From contig NZ_QNRO01000005.1 in the NCBI RefSeq assembly GCF_003315345.1, positions 1 through 64,000 of the forward strand: 64,000 nucleotides of DNA, read 5' to 3'. Source of the DNA: Marinobacter pelagius (lineage in GTDB: Bacteria; Pseudomonadota; Gammaproteobacteria; Pseudomonadales; Oleiphilaceae). Positions 7,789 to 16,727 of this stretch are shown here, piece by piece (the first letter of the stretch is position 1; every line of letters starts with the position of its first letter). A program made the translations under genes and the position numbers. The notes below the pieces were generated by a model. That model made no database searches. It was not told the origin of the DNA and was given only the letters and a program-made list of their open reading frames with translations.

Positions 7789-9120
7789 TTACGGGGCTGG
7801 TTGAGAAGGTTTGCTGGTGATCAGCCCCTGATCGACGAAGTCCTGCAAGACGATGTCGAAGCTGCCATCCGGCACTTCTTTCTTGATGCGATAGGTGTTG
7901 CCGGCGTGGTCATCGGGTAAAGTCATCAGGTCGATCAGGCGGTAGGGCTCAAGCAGGGATTTATCAGCTTCCCGTACCAGCAGAACCTTGGGCTTGAGCT
8001 TTTGCCCGGGCCGGGTTTCCACCACGATGCCCACTTCGCCGTTGTGCATTTCCACGATCGAACCGGGTGGGTAGACACCGATCATCTGGATAAAGGCCTC
8101 GGCCAGTTCCTCGTCGAACTGGGTGCCCCGATGGGTGTGGATGATCTCCAGCGCCTGCATGGAGGCCCGGCCCTTGTCGTAGATCCGGTTGCTGGTGATG
8201 GCGTCGTAGGTGTCCACCAGGCCGACCATTTTCGCAAACAGCGGAATCTGGTGGCTCTGCAGCCCGCGCGGGTAACCGGAACCGTCCATCCGTTCATGGT
8301 GGCTGAAGGCCACATCCACTGCCGTTGCCAGGGCATTGCTGGTGCCCATGAGAATGGAGCGGCCGTGATTGGTGTGTTCCCGCATGATGCTGAATTCGTC
8401 CGGGGTCAGGGCGCCGGGCTTGTTCAGGACCCGGTCCGGAATCCGGGTCTTGCCGACATCGTGCAGAAGCCCGCACAGGGCCAGGTTGCGGATTTCCCCT
8501 TCCAGCAGTCCCAGATGTTTGCCAAACGCGGCGGAGAGGATCGATACGTTGATGCAGTGCTCGGCGGTGTATTCGTCCTGATTCTTGATCTTGGTGAGCA
8601 GCAGCAGGGCATTCTCGTTTCTCAGAACGCTGTCCACGCAACTGTTGACCACTTTCCGGGCATTGTTCAGATCCAGGGTGCGCCCCAGGCGAAGCCCGGC
8701 CATCAGGGACTTCGCGGTATCCCGGGCCTCCTCGAAACGCATCACCGCCGGCCCCATTTCCTCCGACATGCTGACCTTGTTGATGTAATTGACGCGCTTG
8801 CGGGGCAGCTTGCTCCGGGACGAGGCTGTCGGGGGCTGCTGGGCGGGGGATTTCTTGCGCTTGCCGAACAGGCTGAAGCGTTTCCGGGCGGGTTGTTCCG
8901 ATCGGGCTGCGGGTGCGGCCGCCTCGACGCGGCCTTCGATAAACACGAACTGGCACTGGGCCTGAAGGGCCTGCAGTTCGGACTTGTTCTGGATGACAAA
9001 GCCCTGCAGCAGGAAGTCGGTATCTTCCCACGGCCGATCCAGCCGGATTACGTGCATGCCGATTTCCAGGTCGGCAACGTCGATCCGGGTTTCAACGACT
9101 TCCTGGTGCCGTAGAGCCAT
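7789..9120 (-). CDS. HD-GYP domain phosphodiesterase with DUF3391
   Basis: A 443-residue cytoplasmic signalling protein. An N-terminal DUF3391 region (about 10-65) is followed by a basic, low-complexity linker (75-110) and an HD-GYP domain. The HD pair is His220-Asp221 in LLHDVGKTRIP and the GYP motif is HHERMDGSGYP (274-284), both complete, so cyclic-di-GMP hydrolysis is expected. DUF3391 HD-GYP proteins are common in marine gammaproteobacteria and influence motility and biofilm. It is monocistronic as far as visible. The alginate genes at the far end of the window are another output class often governed by c-di-GMP, but a link is only a guess. Confidence 0.93.
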   Translation of the reverse strand: MALRHQEVVETRIDVADLEIGMHVIRLDRPWEDTDFLLQGFVIQNKSELQALQAQCQFVFIEGRVEAAAPAARSEQPARKRFSLFGKRKKSPAQQPPTASSRSKLPRKRVNYINKVSMSEEMGPAVMRFEEARDTAKSLMAGLRLGRTLDLNNARKVVNSCVDSVLRNENALLLLTKIKNQDEYTAEHCINVSILSAAFGKHLGLLEGEIRNLALCGLLHDVGKTRIPDRVLNKPGALTPDEFSIMREHTNHGRSILMGTSNALATAVDVAFSHHERMDGSGYPRGLQSHQIPLFAKMVGLVDTYDAITSNRIYDKGRASMQALEIIHTHRGTQFDEELAEAFIQMIGVYPPGSIVEMHNGEVGIVVETRPGQKLKPKVLLVREADKSLLEPYRLIDLMTLPDDHAGNTYRIKKEVPDGSFDIVLQDFVDQGLITSKPSQPAP

Positions 9121-9242
9121 GACGGAGTCCGCTTCTCTTTGATTCCTTTTTATTGCACCATTCTGGCCCTGATTGGTGAAAGTTTGGTCATCTGAAATGT
9201 AAAATCTCGTGAAACATCCGGTTTCCGGGATATGTTTGGCCT

Positions 9243-9974
9243 TCAGAGCGACATCAGCCCCCGCACCAGTGCCGCCGTTCCCGCCACTGCGGCGATCCCC
9301 AGGATGATCGGTCTCAGTCCTTCAAAAGGCATTCGGTTTACCAGTTTTCCGGACATCAGGAAGCCGATGAGCACTCCCGGAAAGGTGGCTGCGAACAGTC
9401 CCAGTTCCCGAATGCCGAGATAGCCGGACAGTGCCAGGGCGGTCAGACTGAAGAAACTGGCAACCAGAAAGAACGCGGACATATTCGCCCGCACCAGTGG
9501 GCCCTTCTCGTTCTGGTAGATCAGGGCAATCGGTGGCCCGCCGACAGCGGTAATGGTGCCCATGTAGGTGGAAGCGGCACCGGCGATGACGCTGTTGCGG
9601 GCATTGAGTCGGGGTTTGAGACCGCCCACGCTCAAGGCGACACCGGCCAGGATCAGGATGCCGAACACCAGTTCAAACCCATTCGGGGAAATCAGTACCA
9701 GGGTAATGCCCGCCAGGATCATGCCGACAAACCCGCCGCCGATGGCAAAGCGCACCTGCCGGATTTCCAGGGCACCGCGGTTGCGGATCAGCATCAGGAT
9801 AGTGAGCAGCGTCGCATTCAGCACCAGGGGCGCCGGCAACAGGATCGGGCTGATCAGGAACAGCAGCGGTGCGGACAGGGTGCCGATACCATAACCGGCA
9901 ACCCCCTGCAGGCAGGCACCGGCGATAATGGCCAGATTGGCCAGGACGAGCTGTGCCACGGAAAGGTCAAACAA
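9243..9974 (-). CDS. TSUP (TauE/SafE) family permease
   Basis: A 243-residue integral membrane protein with about eight hydrophobic helices in two repeats, typical of TSUP/TauE/SafE permeases. Landmarks are GVAGYGIGTLSAPL in the first repeat and the small-residue motif GGPPIAL around residues 155-162. Members move sulfite, sulfonates or organic anions out of or into the cell. No sulfur-metabolism gene adjoins, so the substrate is open. It diverges from ychJ, whose true start lies 68 bases away. Confidence 0.88.
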   Translation of the reverse strand: MFDLSVAQLVLANLAIIAGACLQGVAGYGIGTLSAPLLFLISPILLPAPLVLNATLLTILMLIRNRGALEIRQVRFAIGGGFVGMILAGITLVLISPNGFELVFGILILAGVALSVGGLKPRLNARNSVIAGAASTYMGTITAVGGPPIALIYQNEKGPLVRANMSAFFLVASFFSLTALALSGYLGIRELGLFAATFPGVLIGFLMSGKLVNRMPFEGLRPIILGIAAVAGTAALVRGLMSL

Positions 9975-10041
9975 GCCTTTTCATCCTTCTGAACTTGATA
10001 CACTTTGGGGCTCCACAGCCAAACCGGAGCAAACCCACGAA

Positions 10042-10500
10042 ATGATACCTGAGCAGTCAAACACCCTCTGCCCATGCGGCTCGGGGAGAACCTATGAACA
10101 ATGCTGCGGCCCGTGGCACCGGGGTGAACCGGCGCCGTCTCCGGAAGCGCTGATGCGGTCCCGGTATACGGCATTTGTTCAGGGGCGGGCGGATTATCTG
10201 CTTGCGACCTGGCATCCCGATACCCGTCCCCCGGAACTGGGCCTGGACGGCTCGCCGGACTGGGTGAATCTTAAGATCCTCGATAGCACGGAACAGGGTA
10301 GCAGGGGCAGGGTCCATTTTCGCGCTGTTTATCGTGCCGGTGCCGCTTGGGGCTATCTCGAGGAAAAATCCGACTTTGTCCGGGAAGACGGGCGTTGGTA
10401 TTACCTCTCCGGCGAGACCGAGGAGGGTCAGCTCAAGCCCGGTCGCAATGAACTCTGTCCCTGCGGCAGCGGGAAAAAGTTCAAGGCCTGCTGCAGGTAA
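10042..10500 (+). CDS. ychJ: YchJ family SEC-C motif protein (UPF0225)
   Basis: A 152-residue protein with SEC-C type zinc motifs at both ends: CPCGSGRTYEQCC near the N-terminus and CPCGSGKKFKACC at the C-terminus, with an NTF2-like YchJ middle domain (SRYTAFVQGRADYLLATWH). The length equals E. coli YchJ when translation starts at MIPEQSN, so I reject the 38-residue longer frame that would run into the divergent permease region. The molecular role is not established; SEC-C motifs bind zinc and are also found on SecA. It is followed by rarD in the same direction after 67 bases. Confidence 0.9.
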   Translation: MIPEQSNTLCPCGSGRTYEQCCGPWHRGEPAPSPEALMRSRYTAFVQGRADYLLATWHPDTRPPELGLDGSPDWVNLKILDSTEQGSRGRVHFRAVYRAGAAWGYLEEKSDFVREDGRWYYLSGETEEGQLKPGRNELCPCGSGKKFKACCR

Positions 10501-10567
10501 GCCGTTCGTTCAAGCGCACTCATCATCGTCCTTGTGGTAGATTGACCGGCTGGATAATGAGGAACCT

Positions 10568-11458
10568 ATGAAAGCAGCCACACCCGAGACGACCAAGGGC
10601 GTTCTCTATGGCCTTGCGGCCTACACCATGTGGGGAAGTTTCCCCCTGTATTTCGCCCTGTTCGAGGGGGTGCCCGCCTGGGAGGTCCTGATCCACCGGG
10701 TGATCTGGTCCTGCCTGTTCCTTGCCATCGTGATCACGCTCATGCAGCGCTGGCAGCCGGTGAGATTGGCCCTGGCCAGACCCCGCAAGCTGGGCTTTGT
10801 GCTCGGCTGTGCCGTGTTCATTGCCCTGAACTGGGGCGTGTATATCTACGCGGTGGAAACCCGCCATGTGCTCCAGGCCAGCCTTGGCTACTTCCTCACG
10901 CCCCTGGTGAACGTGGCTATGGGGATGCTGATTCTCAGGGAGACCATTACCCGCCTGCAGGCCATCGCGGTGGTGCTGGCCACCGTGGCCATCCTGTACC
11001 AGTTGTTCCTGTTGGGCATCGTGCCCTGGATCACCCTGATTCTGGCCTTCAGTTTCGGCACTTATGGCCTGTTGCGGAAGAAAGTGGAACTGGATGGGCT
11101 CTCCGGCCTGTTTGTGGAAACGCTCCTGCTGCTGCCCGTAGCCCTGCTGACCTGGGCCTGGCTTGGTAGTGAGGGTGTTTCCCACTTCTCCGACAGCACC
11201 GGCATGATGCTGTTGTTGCTGTCTTCCGGTATCGTCACTGCCATCCCGCTGTTGGCGTTCGCCGGTGCGGCCCGCCGGCTGCGGCTGGCGACGGTGGGAT
11301 TTCTCATGTACATCAACCCGACCATCCAGTTCCTCATTGCCCTGTTTGTGTTCGAAGAGCCCCTGAGTGGTGAGAAGCTGGCCAGTTTTGTCATGATCTG
11401 GGTGGCGCTCGCGATCTATTCCTGGTCGGCCTGGAATGGGAGGAAATCACCGCAATGA
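10568..11458 (+). CDS. rarD: RarD-type EamA family transporter
   Basis: A 296-residue inner-membrane protein with about ten helices in two EamA repeats. It opens with the RarD hallmark KGVLYGLAAYTMWGSFPLYF and includes NWGVYIYAVE and ASLGYFLTPLVNV, all characteristic of the RarD subfamily. Proteins of this group were linked to chloramphenicol sensitivity and are thought to export or import small metabolites; the native substrate is unknown. The start follows GAGGAACCT. The stop codon overlaps the start of the DUF3565 gene (ATGA), so the two are co-translated. Confidence 0.93.
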   Translation: MKAATPETTKGVLYGLAAYTMWGSFPLYFALFEGVPAWEVLIHRVIWSCLFLAIVITLMQRWQPVRLALARPRKLGFVLGCAVFIALNWGVYIYAVETRHVLQASLGYFLTPLVNVAMGMLILRETITRLQAIAVVLATVAILYQLFLLGIVPWITLILAFSFGTYGLLRKKVELDGLSGLFVETLLLLPVALLTWAWLGSEGVSHFSDSTGMMLLLLSSGIVTAIPLLAFAGAARRLRLATVGFLMYINPTIQFLIALFVFEEPLSGEKLASFVMIWVALAIYSWSAWNGRKSPQ

Positions 11459-11664
11459 AACAATCCATCACCGGTTATCACCGGGACGAGGAAAACCACT
11501 GGGTCGCCCAACTTGCCTGCGGCCATAACCAGCATGTGCGCCATGACCCGCCCTGGGTGAACCGTCCCTGGGTCACCACTGAAGAGGGCCGGCGGTCCAT
11601 GCTGGGTTTTGACCTGGAGTGCAAGAAATGCGATCAGGGCGCGCCTCTGGACGATCAACCCTGA
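11455..11664 (+). CDS. DUF3565 small zinc-ribbon-like protein
   Basis: A 69-residue protein of the DUF3565 family. The features are an ACGHNQHVRHDPPW block (about residues 21-34) and a CKKC pair near residue 56, which together could bind a metal ion. It overlaps the end of rarD by four bases. DUF3565 genes often accompany transporters or stress genes in Pseudomonas-like genomes; no function is established. It is one of the smallest genes here but its coding nature is supported by the conserved motifs and the coupled start. Confidence 0.85.
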   Translation: MKQSITGYHRDEENHWVAQLACGHNQHVRHDPPWVNRPWVTTEEGRRSMLGFDLECKKCDQGAPLDDQP

Positions 11665-11681
11665 TTCCGGAGCTTTGCCAG

Positions 11682-12050
11682 TCAGCCTGCGTCGCACTCT
11701 GCGCAGGCGTATTTGCGTTCATAGCGTCGGTCAGCCCAGAGCTCGTATACCGGTGAGGCGATCTGGTGGATCCCCGGCCAGAGCAGGGGCTTGAAGAGAA
11801 AGCCGAACGGTGTGTGGGACCAGGCGCGTACGGTGGCGTGCAGGCCGGTAACCCATTCGCCGGTCCAGGTCATCAGGTGCAGGCGGCGCAGCAGCATCTC
11901 GTGGGGCGGCAGGATCAGGCTGCCGTTGCGCTGCTGGTGGATATCCGCCAGAACCAGGTTGCCTTTGTTCAGGCGCCTCAGCGCCCGGACTTCCCGGGCG
12001 CACAACGGGCACTGGCCATCGTAGAAGAGAGTGTCATACCGGGGCTCCAT
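11682..12050 (-). CDS. DCC family thiol-disulfide oxidoreductase (DUF393)
   Basis: A 122-residue thioredoxin-like protein of the DUF393/DCC family. The signature FYDGQCPLCAREV (about residues 8-20) has the family DG-CPxC arrangement with two cysteines that may cycle between thiol and disulfide. Further in are the typical LADIHQQ and MTWTGEWVTGLHA segments, and a C-terminal CAEC pair. Its start overlaps the end of the SixA-CHAD gene by 17 bases, so both are in one minus-strand operon. The redox partner is unknown. Confidence 0.88.
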   Translation of the reverse strand: MEPRYDTLFYDGQCPLCAREVRALRRLNKGNLVLADIHQQRNGSLILPPHEMLLRRLHLMTWTGEWVTGLHATVRAWSHTPFGFLFKPLLWPGIHQIASPVYELWADRRYERKYACAECDAG

Positions 12051-13389
12051 CGAGTCCTCCTAGCGCGAGTATCTGGCGTCGGGCGTCCGCTTTCTGCTGT
12101 TCCAGTCTCTCCTTCAGGCCATCGACGGCCCCCGGCAGCGTTTCCGGTGCGCGCGTTCTGAAGGCTTTGACCAGCTCGATCTGCACGTGCAGGTCCTGGA
12201 ACCGGCCATAGAGCTCCTGGCGGTATTTCAGGGTCTTGAGTGGCTGTTTCCAGCCCCTGGCATCCAGCTCCATCAGGTAGCGGATACGCTTGAGCAGCTT
12301 CCGGAGCCGGTGAATGTCGTCATCCGGTGAGTTGTGTAACAACTCGGCGGTACGCCTGTTGAACTCCCGTATACGATTCTCTACCGCCTTCCGGATGTCT
12401 TTTGGTGTCAGCCGTCCGGCCAGTTTCCGGAACTGGCGGGAATGAATCTGATTGTCCCAGTGGTGCATGGCGTCCCGGTAGGGCTTGCTCCCGAGCCGTT
12501 TGACGAGGGCGTGGTGCTCCTGGTCGGCCTCGGTTTCTGCCCAGGTGCCGAGGGCAGTTTGCAGCTCGCTGTTGTGTTCACAGAGTGCCGGCAGATCCTG
12601 GAGGAATACATGCAGATCCCGGAGCCTGCTGGTGGCGCGTGCGTTGCGCTTGAGTTGCCTGATCGATCGGTCCAGGGATTTGTCGCCGGAGACTTCCTCC
12701 ACCGATTCGGTAATGGCCCGGCTGCGCCGGATGGCAATCCGGAACTGGTGCAGGAACTCATCATCCAGCCCTACCTTCACCCCCGGTTCCAGTTCCCGCA
12801 TGCGCTGGAGCTGATGGGACAGGGCCTCGGGAATGTCGCGTCCGGGCTCGTCGCCGGTGGTCCGGGCCCGTTTTTTCCGTTTGCGATCGAACTGCTGGTA
12901 GCTGAATTCCCTGGGCGTGAGGAAGGCTTCGAGCCGACCTTTGCCGGCCGCCATCTTGCGCCAGGGCTTGTCCGGTAACCGTATGTGCACAAAGCCGGCC
13001 GTGGGCAGGTTCGCGGGTGGATGCTTGAGCAGGTGCCCGGCCAGTTCCAGCAGGGCGGGGTTATGGCCGATGATGGTGATGGTTTCTTCCCCGTCGTCCA
13101 GGGCTTTGAGCCAGTGCAGGAGCCGGCGGTAGTCGAAGGTGTAAAGCTCCGGGGTGACCTGAACCCGGTTATCGGGAAATCCTGCCGGAACAATGCCTGC
13201 CAGAGTCCGCCGTGCCCTGACTGCATCGCTGGCATGGATGGTGCCACCGAAGGCACCGCTGCGCACCAGTGCCCGGCCAAGCGGAGCGAGCTGGCTTTCG
13301 CCGCGGCTGTTGAGCGGGCGTTGGTGATCGCTGAGGGCTTCATCCGCCCAGCTGGACTTGGCATGACGTACGAGAAACAGGTGCTTCAT
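12034..13389 (-). CDS. SixA-like histidine phosphatase fused to CHAD domain
   Basis: A 451-residue fusion. Residues 1-150 form a SixA-type histidine phosphatase with the RH signature (LFLVRHAKSSW) and the second catalytic His in TIIGHNPALLELAG. Residues about 185-440 form a CHAD domain, an alpha-helical bundle rich in conserved His and Arg (EFLHQFRIAIRRSRA; DDIHRLRKLLKRIRYLMEL) known to bind polyphosphate. Stand-alone SixA is about 160 residues, so this is a genuine two-domain protein. It may act on phosphohistidine or a polyphosphate-associated substrate. It is first in a two-gene operon with the DCC protein. The specific substrate is inference. Confidence 0.88.
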   Translation of the reverse strand: MKHLFLVRHAKSSWADEALSDHQRPLNSRGESQLAPLGRALVRSGAFGGTIHASDAVRARRTLAGIVPAGFPDNRVQVTPELYTFDYRRLLHWLKALDDGEETITIIGHNPALLELAGHLLKHPPANLPTAGFVHIRLPDKPWRKMAAGKGRLEAFLTPREFSYQQFDRKRKKRARTTGDEPGRDIPEALSHQLQRMRELEPGVKVGLDDEFLHQFRIAIRRSRAITESVEEVSGDKSLDRSIRQLKRNARATSRLRDLHVFLQDLPALCEHNSELQTALGTWAETEADQEHHALVKRLGSKPYRDAMHHWDNQIHSRQFRKLAGRLTPKDIRKAVENRIREFNRRTAELLHNSPDDDIHRLRKLLKRIRYLMELDARGWKQPLKTLKYRQELYGRFQDLHVQIELVKAFRTRAPETLPGAVDGLKERLEQQKADARRQILALGGLDGAPV

Positions 13390-13560
13390 GGAAAAGACCG
13401 AATCCAGGAGAGTTGGATAATAGAGTAGTGCCTGTGTGGCATGATGTCGCAGGGCCAGCCGTTGATTTATGACAAAGATTGGCTCCAGGCCGTTAGCAGG
13501 CTATGATGGACATGGACCCGAAATACCTATTCATACCTATAAAAAGCGGAAGCCAACACC

Positions 13561-14631
13561 ATGAATTTACGCAAGTCTTTCTTTGCCGCTGTGGCTGTTG
13601 CGGCGTCGGCCTTCAGCGTGTCTGCGCTGGCACAGGAAACTCATACCCTGACCCTGGCTCAGACCTGGGGGCCGAATTCACCAATCCTGGGGGAAACCAC
13701 CGAGCACTTTGCTGACATGGTCGAATCCATGTCCGATGGTCGGCTGAAAGTCCGTGTGGACGCCTCCAACAAGCACAAGGCGCCTTTCGGCATTTTTGAC
13801 CTGGTGCGTACCGGCCAGTACGACATGGGGCACACTGCCTCATACTACTACAAGGGCACCATCCCCAATGCCATGTATTTCACCACCATTCCGTTCGGCC
13901 TGATCGCACCGGAAATGTACGCCTGGTTCTACCATGGCGGCGGTATGGAGCTCATGCAGAAGGTTTACGAGCCTTACGGCGTGCTGTCATTCCCGGGCGG
14001 TAATACCGGTAACCAGATGGGTGGCTGGTTCCGCAAGGAAATCAACTCCGTGGAAGATCTCCAGGGTCTGAAAATGCGCACCCCGGGCTTTGCCGGCGAG
14101 GTCATGTCAGAGCTGGGCGTCGCGGTGACCAATATCCCGCCCGGAGAACTGTATAGCGCCCTTGAGCGTGGCACCATTGATGCTCTGGAATGGGTGGCCC
14201 CGGCACTGGACTTCCCCATGGGCTTCCACCAGATTGCGAAGTACTACTACTCTGGCTGGCAGGAGCCGGGTGCCGAGGTTCAGTTCCTGATCAACAACAA
14301 GACCTGGAACAAGCTGCCGGCGGATCTGCAGGAGATTCTCCGGGTCGCCATGCGCACCGCAGCGTATGACATGTACATCCAGAGTGTGCATGAAAGCAGC
14401 GTTGCCTGGAACAAGATGAAGGAAGACTATCCGGACGTGACCCACAAGGTGTTCCCGCCGGAAGTTATCGACGCCCTGCGTGAAACCACCGACCGTCTGC
14501 TCGAGGAAGCGGCGGCCAAGGATCCGCTGGCCAAGGAAATTATCACTTCCCAGCGTGACTACCTGAAGCAGGTACGTCCCTGGATCAACATCTCGGACAA
14601 GGCCTATCTGAACAGTGTTGCCGGCGAGTGA
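13561..14631 (+). CDS. TRAP transporter substrate-binding protein, DctP family
   Basis: A 356-residue periplasmic binding protein with a signal peptide (cleavage after SALA, before QETHTL). DctP-family landmarks include the conserved Arg/Asp helix region LKMRTPGFAGEVMSELG, PGELYSALERGTIDALEW, and a C-terminal long helix. The WVAPALDF segment recalls the TakP alpha-keto-acid branch. No DctQ or DctM gene is next to it, and a strong terminator follows, so it is an orphan binding protein that must use a membrane unit encoded elsewhere. It is not part of the teaABC set, whose binding protein is different in sequence. Confidence 0.93.
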   Translation: MNLRKSFFAAVAVAASAFSVSALAQETHTLTLAQTWGPNSPILGETTEHFADMVESMSDGRLKVRVDASNKHKAPFGIFDLVRTGQYDMGHTASYYYKGTIPNAMYFTTIPFGLIAPEMYAWFYHGGGMELMQKVYEPYGVLSFPGGNTGNQMGGWFRKEINSVEDLQGLKMRTPGFAGEVMSELGVAVTNIPPGELYSALERGTIDALEWVAPALDFPMGFHQIAKYYYSGWQEPGAEVQFLINNKTWNKLPADLQEILRVAMRTAAYDMYIQSVHESSVAWNKMKEDYPDVTHKVFPPEVIDALRETTDRLLEEAAAKDPLAKEIITSQRDYLKQVRPWINISDKAYLNSVAGE

Positions 14632-14660
14632 TCGCCCAAAACGCTTAAGGTCCTGAAAAC

Positions 14661-14706
14661 AAGGGGCGTCGGGGTTTCGGATTACCCCGACGCCCCTTTT
14701 TGTTTG
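14661..14706 (+). terminator. rho-independent terminator after TRAP binding protein
   Basis: A perfect 15-bp GC-rich stem (14661-14675 with 14684-14698) closed by an 8-base loop and followed by a T-rich tail. It ends the monocistronic orphan DctP transcript and separates it from the polyamine ABC operon. Confidence 0.92.
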
Positions 14707-14752
14707 CTACGCTTTCTGGAAAAATAGCGGGCTCACTTTCCGGGCAGGGCCG

Positions 14753-15874
14753 ATGAAAAAGACACTGCTTTCTCTGAGTAATCTCACCAAACAGTTTGAC
14801 GGCAAAACCGTTCTGGATTCCCTGAACCTGGACATCTATGACGGGGAATTCATTACCCTCCTGGGTCCGTCAGGCTGTGGCAAAACCACCTTGCTGCGTT
14901 TGATGGCGGGCTTCGAACATGCCGATGCCGGCACCATTACCCTGTCCGGGGAAGACCTGACTGGCACCCCGCCGGAACACCGTCCCCTGAATACCGTGTT
15001 CCAGCATTACGCACTGTTTCCCCACATGTCGGTGTTCGACAACGTCGCTTACGGCCTGAAAATGGAGAAGCGACCGAAGGAGGAGATTCGCGAGCGTGTC
15101 GAGGAAGCGCTGGCGATGGTTCAGCTGCAGGATTACATGCGTCGCAAGCCCCATCAGCTGTCCGGTGGCCAGCAGCAGCGTGTGGCGATTGCCCGGGCGG
15201 TGGTCAAGCGCCCGCGACTGTTGCTGCTGGATGAGCCGCTCTCGGCCCTGGATTACAAGTTGCGGCGCACCATGCAGGTGGAGCTGAAGCGCTTGCAGCG
15301 GGAGCTGGGCATCACCTTCGTGTTTGTCACCCATGACCAGGAAGAAGCGTTGTCGATGTCCGACCGGGTGGTGGTGCTCAAGGATGGTGTGGTCCAGCAA
15401 CTGGGCACCCCCAGGGAGGTGTACGAGCGCCCGGCCAACCTGTTTACCGCGCGTTTCGTCGGTGAGACCAATTTCTTTCCGGGCGAAGTGGAGTCGATCC
15501 ATGACGGCGCCATCACCGTGGATGTGTTCGGCCTGAAACGGACCCTGCGCCGCCCGGACTTCCCGGTACGGGAAGGGCAGCCGCTGCATGTGTTGCTGCG
15601 CCCCGAGGATATCCGCGTGCTTGATCCGGCCGATGAGCAGGGCGTGGCCGGCAAGATCGTCGAGCGCAACTATAAGGGCAGTACACTGGACTCGGTGATC
15701 CACCTGGATGATGGCACCGAAGTACTGGCCAGCGAGTTTTTCGACGAGGACGACCCCGCCTTCGATTACCGGTTGGGCGAACCGGTGAAGGTGAGCTGGG
15801 TCGATGGCTGGGAGTGGTTGCTCCCGGAGGAGGCGGATGAACCTGTCCATGAGGATGCACTGACCGATGCCTAG
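14753..15874 (+). CDS. potA: polyamine ABC transporter ATP-binding protein, PotA-like
   Basis: A 373-residue ATPase. Walker [10 protein letters not shown] is at residues 38-46, the signature LSGGQQQR starts at 136, Walker B LLLLDEP is near 157-162 and the switch His is in [14 protein letters not shown]. The C-terminal 130 residues form the TOBE/OB regulatory domain of the PotA/MalK group ([10 protein letters not shown]). It drives uptake of spermidine or putrescine-type compounds through the two permeases encoded next. The start of potB overlaps the stop by 8 bases. The gene follows the terminator of the orphan TRAP gene by about 50 bases, which must hold its promoter. Confidence 0.92.
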   Translation: MKKTLLSLSNLTKQFDGKTVLDSLNLDIYDGEFITLLGPSGCGKTTLLRLMAGFEHADAGTITLSGEDLTGTPPEHRPLNTVFQHYALFPHMSVFDNVAYGLKMEKRPKEEIRERVEEALAMVQLQDYMRRKPHQLSGGQQQRVAIARAVVKRPRLLLLDEPLSALDYKLRRTMQVELKRLQRELGITFVFVTHDQEEALSMSDRVVVLKDGVVQQLGTPREVYERPANLFTARFVGETNFFPGEVESIHDGAITVDVFGLKRTLRRPDFPVREGQPLHVLLRPEDIRVLDPADEQGVAGKIVERNYKGSTLDSVIHLDDGTEVLASEFFDEDDPAFDYRLGEPVKVSWVDGWEWLLPEEADEPVHEDALTDA

Positions 15875-16727
15875 CATTACCCGGCAGCCGTTCAGGACGG
15901 CGGTGCTGGTGCTGGTGTGGGGCTGGTTGTTGTTTCTGGTGCTGGCGCCGAACCTGTTGGTGGTGGGTGCCAGTGTGATGACCCGGGATCCGGGCACGTT
16001 CATCTCATTGCCCCTGAACCTGGATGCCTACCGGCAGCTGTTCGACCCGCTGTACCTGGAGGTCTTCCTGCATTCCCTCTATATGGCGGCGATGACGACC
16101 CTGGTCTGTCTGCTGATCGGCTATCCCTTTGCCTGGGCCCTGTCGAAACTGGGCAAGCAGCGCCAGTTGCTGCTGATATTCCTGTTGATCGTACCGTTCT
16201 GGACCAACTCGTTGGTGCGTACCTACGCTCTCAAGATGCTGCTGGCCACCAACGGTCTGATCAACAGTGCCCTGATGGGGCTTGGCTGGATCGATGAACC
16301 ACTCCAGATGCTCTATACCGAGGGCGCGGTGATCATCGGTCTGGTCTATCTGCTGCTTCCGTTCATGATCCTGCCGCTGTATTCGGTGTTTGACGACCTG
16401 CGTCAGGAGCTGTTGCTGGCCTCCCATGACCTGGGCGCCGGCCGCTTCGCCACCTTTATCCACGTGATCGTACCACTGACCCTGCCGGGCGTTCTGGCCG
16501 GTGTGATGCTGGTGTTGTTGCCCGCTATGGGGCTGTTCTTCGTACCGGATATCCTTGGCGGGTCCCGCAACCTGCTGGTGGGTAACGTCATCAAGAACCA
16601 GTTTCTGGATGCGCGGGACTGGCCGTTCGGGGCGGCGGCGAGCATTGTGCTGACGGTGACCATGGCCATCCTCATGCTCGCCCACCGCCTGAGCAAACAG
16701 CGTATCGGTGAGGAGGGCGCGGGATGA
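15867..16727 (+). CDS. potB: polyamine ABC transporter permease, PotB-like
   Basis: A 286-residue inner-membrane permease with about six helices. The EAA coupling loop is visible as [28 protein letters not shown] (about residues 180-207; ASHDLGA core). The N-terminal [14 protein letters not shown] and [12 protein letters not shown] segments are characteristic of the PotB group. It overlaps potA upstream and potC downstream by 4-8 bases, so the operon is tightly coupled. The exact ligand depends on the binding protein. Confidence 0.92.
   Translation: MPSITRQPFRTAVLVLVWGWLLFLVLAPNLLVVGASVMTRDPGTFISLPLNLDAYRQLFDPLYLEVFLHSLYMAAMTTLVCLLIGYPFAWALSKLGKQRQLLLIFLLIVPFWTNSLVRTYALKMLLATNGLINSALMGLGWIDEPLQMLYTEGAVIIGLVYLLLPFMILPLYSVFDDLRQELLLASHDLGAGRFATFIHVIVPLTLPGVLAGVMLVLLPAMGLFFVPDILGGSRNLLVGNVIKNQFLDARDWPFGAAASIVLTVTMAILMLAHRLSKQRIGEEGAG

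Noticed and set aside
13437-13450. TGGCATGATGTCGC as a sigma-54 promoter before the orphan TRAP gene
   Set aside because: Only 9 bases separate GG and GC (10 expected) and the TTGC half is changed, so the match is poor.
14870-16003. 377-residue minus-strand open frame
   Set aside because: It is antisense to potA, which has intact Walker and signature motifs.
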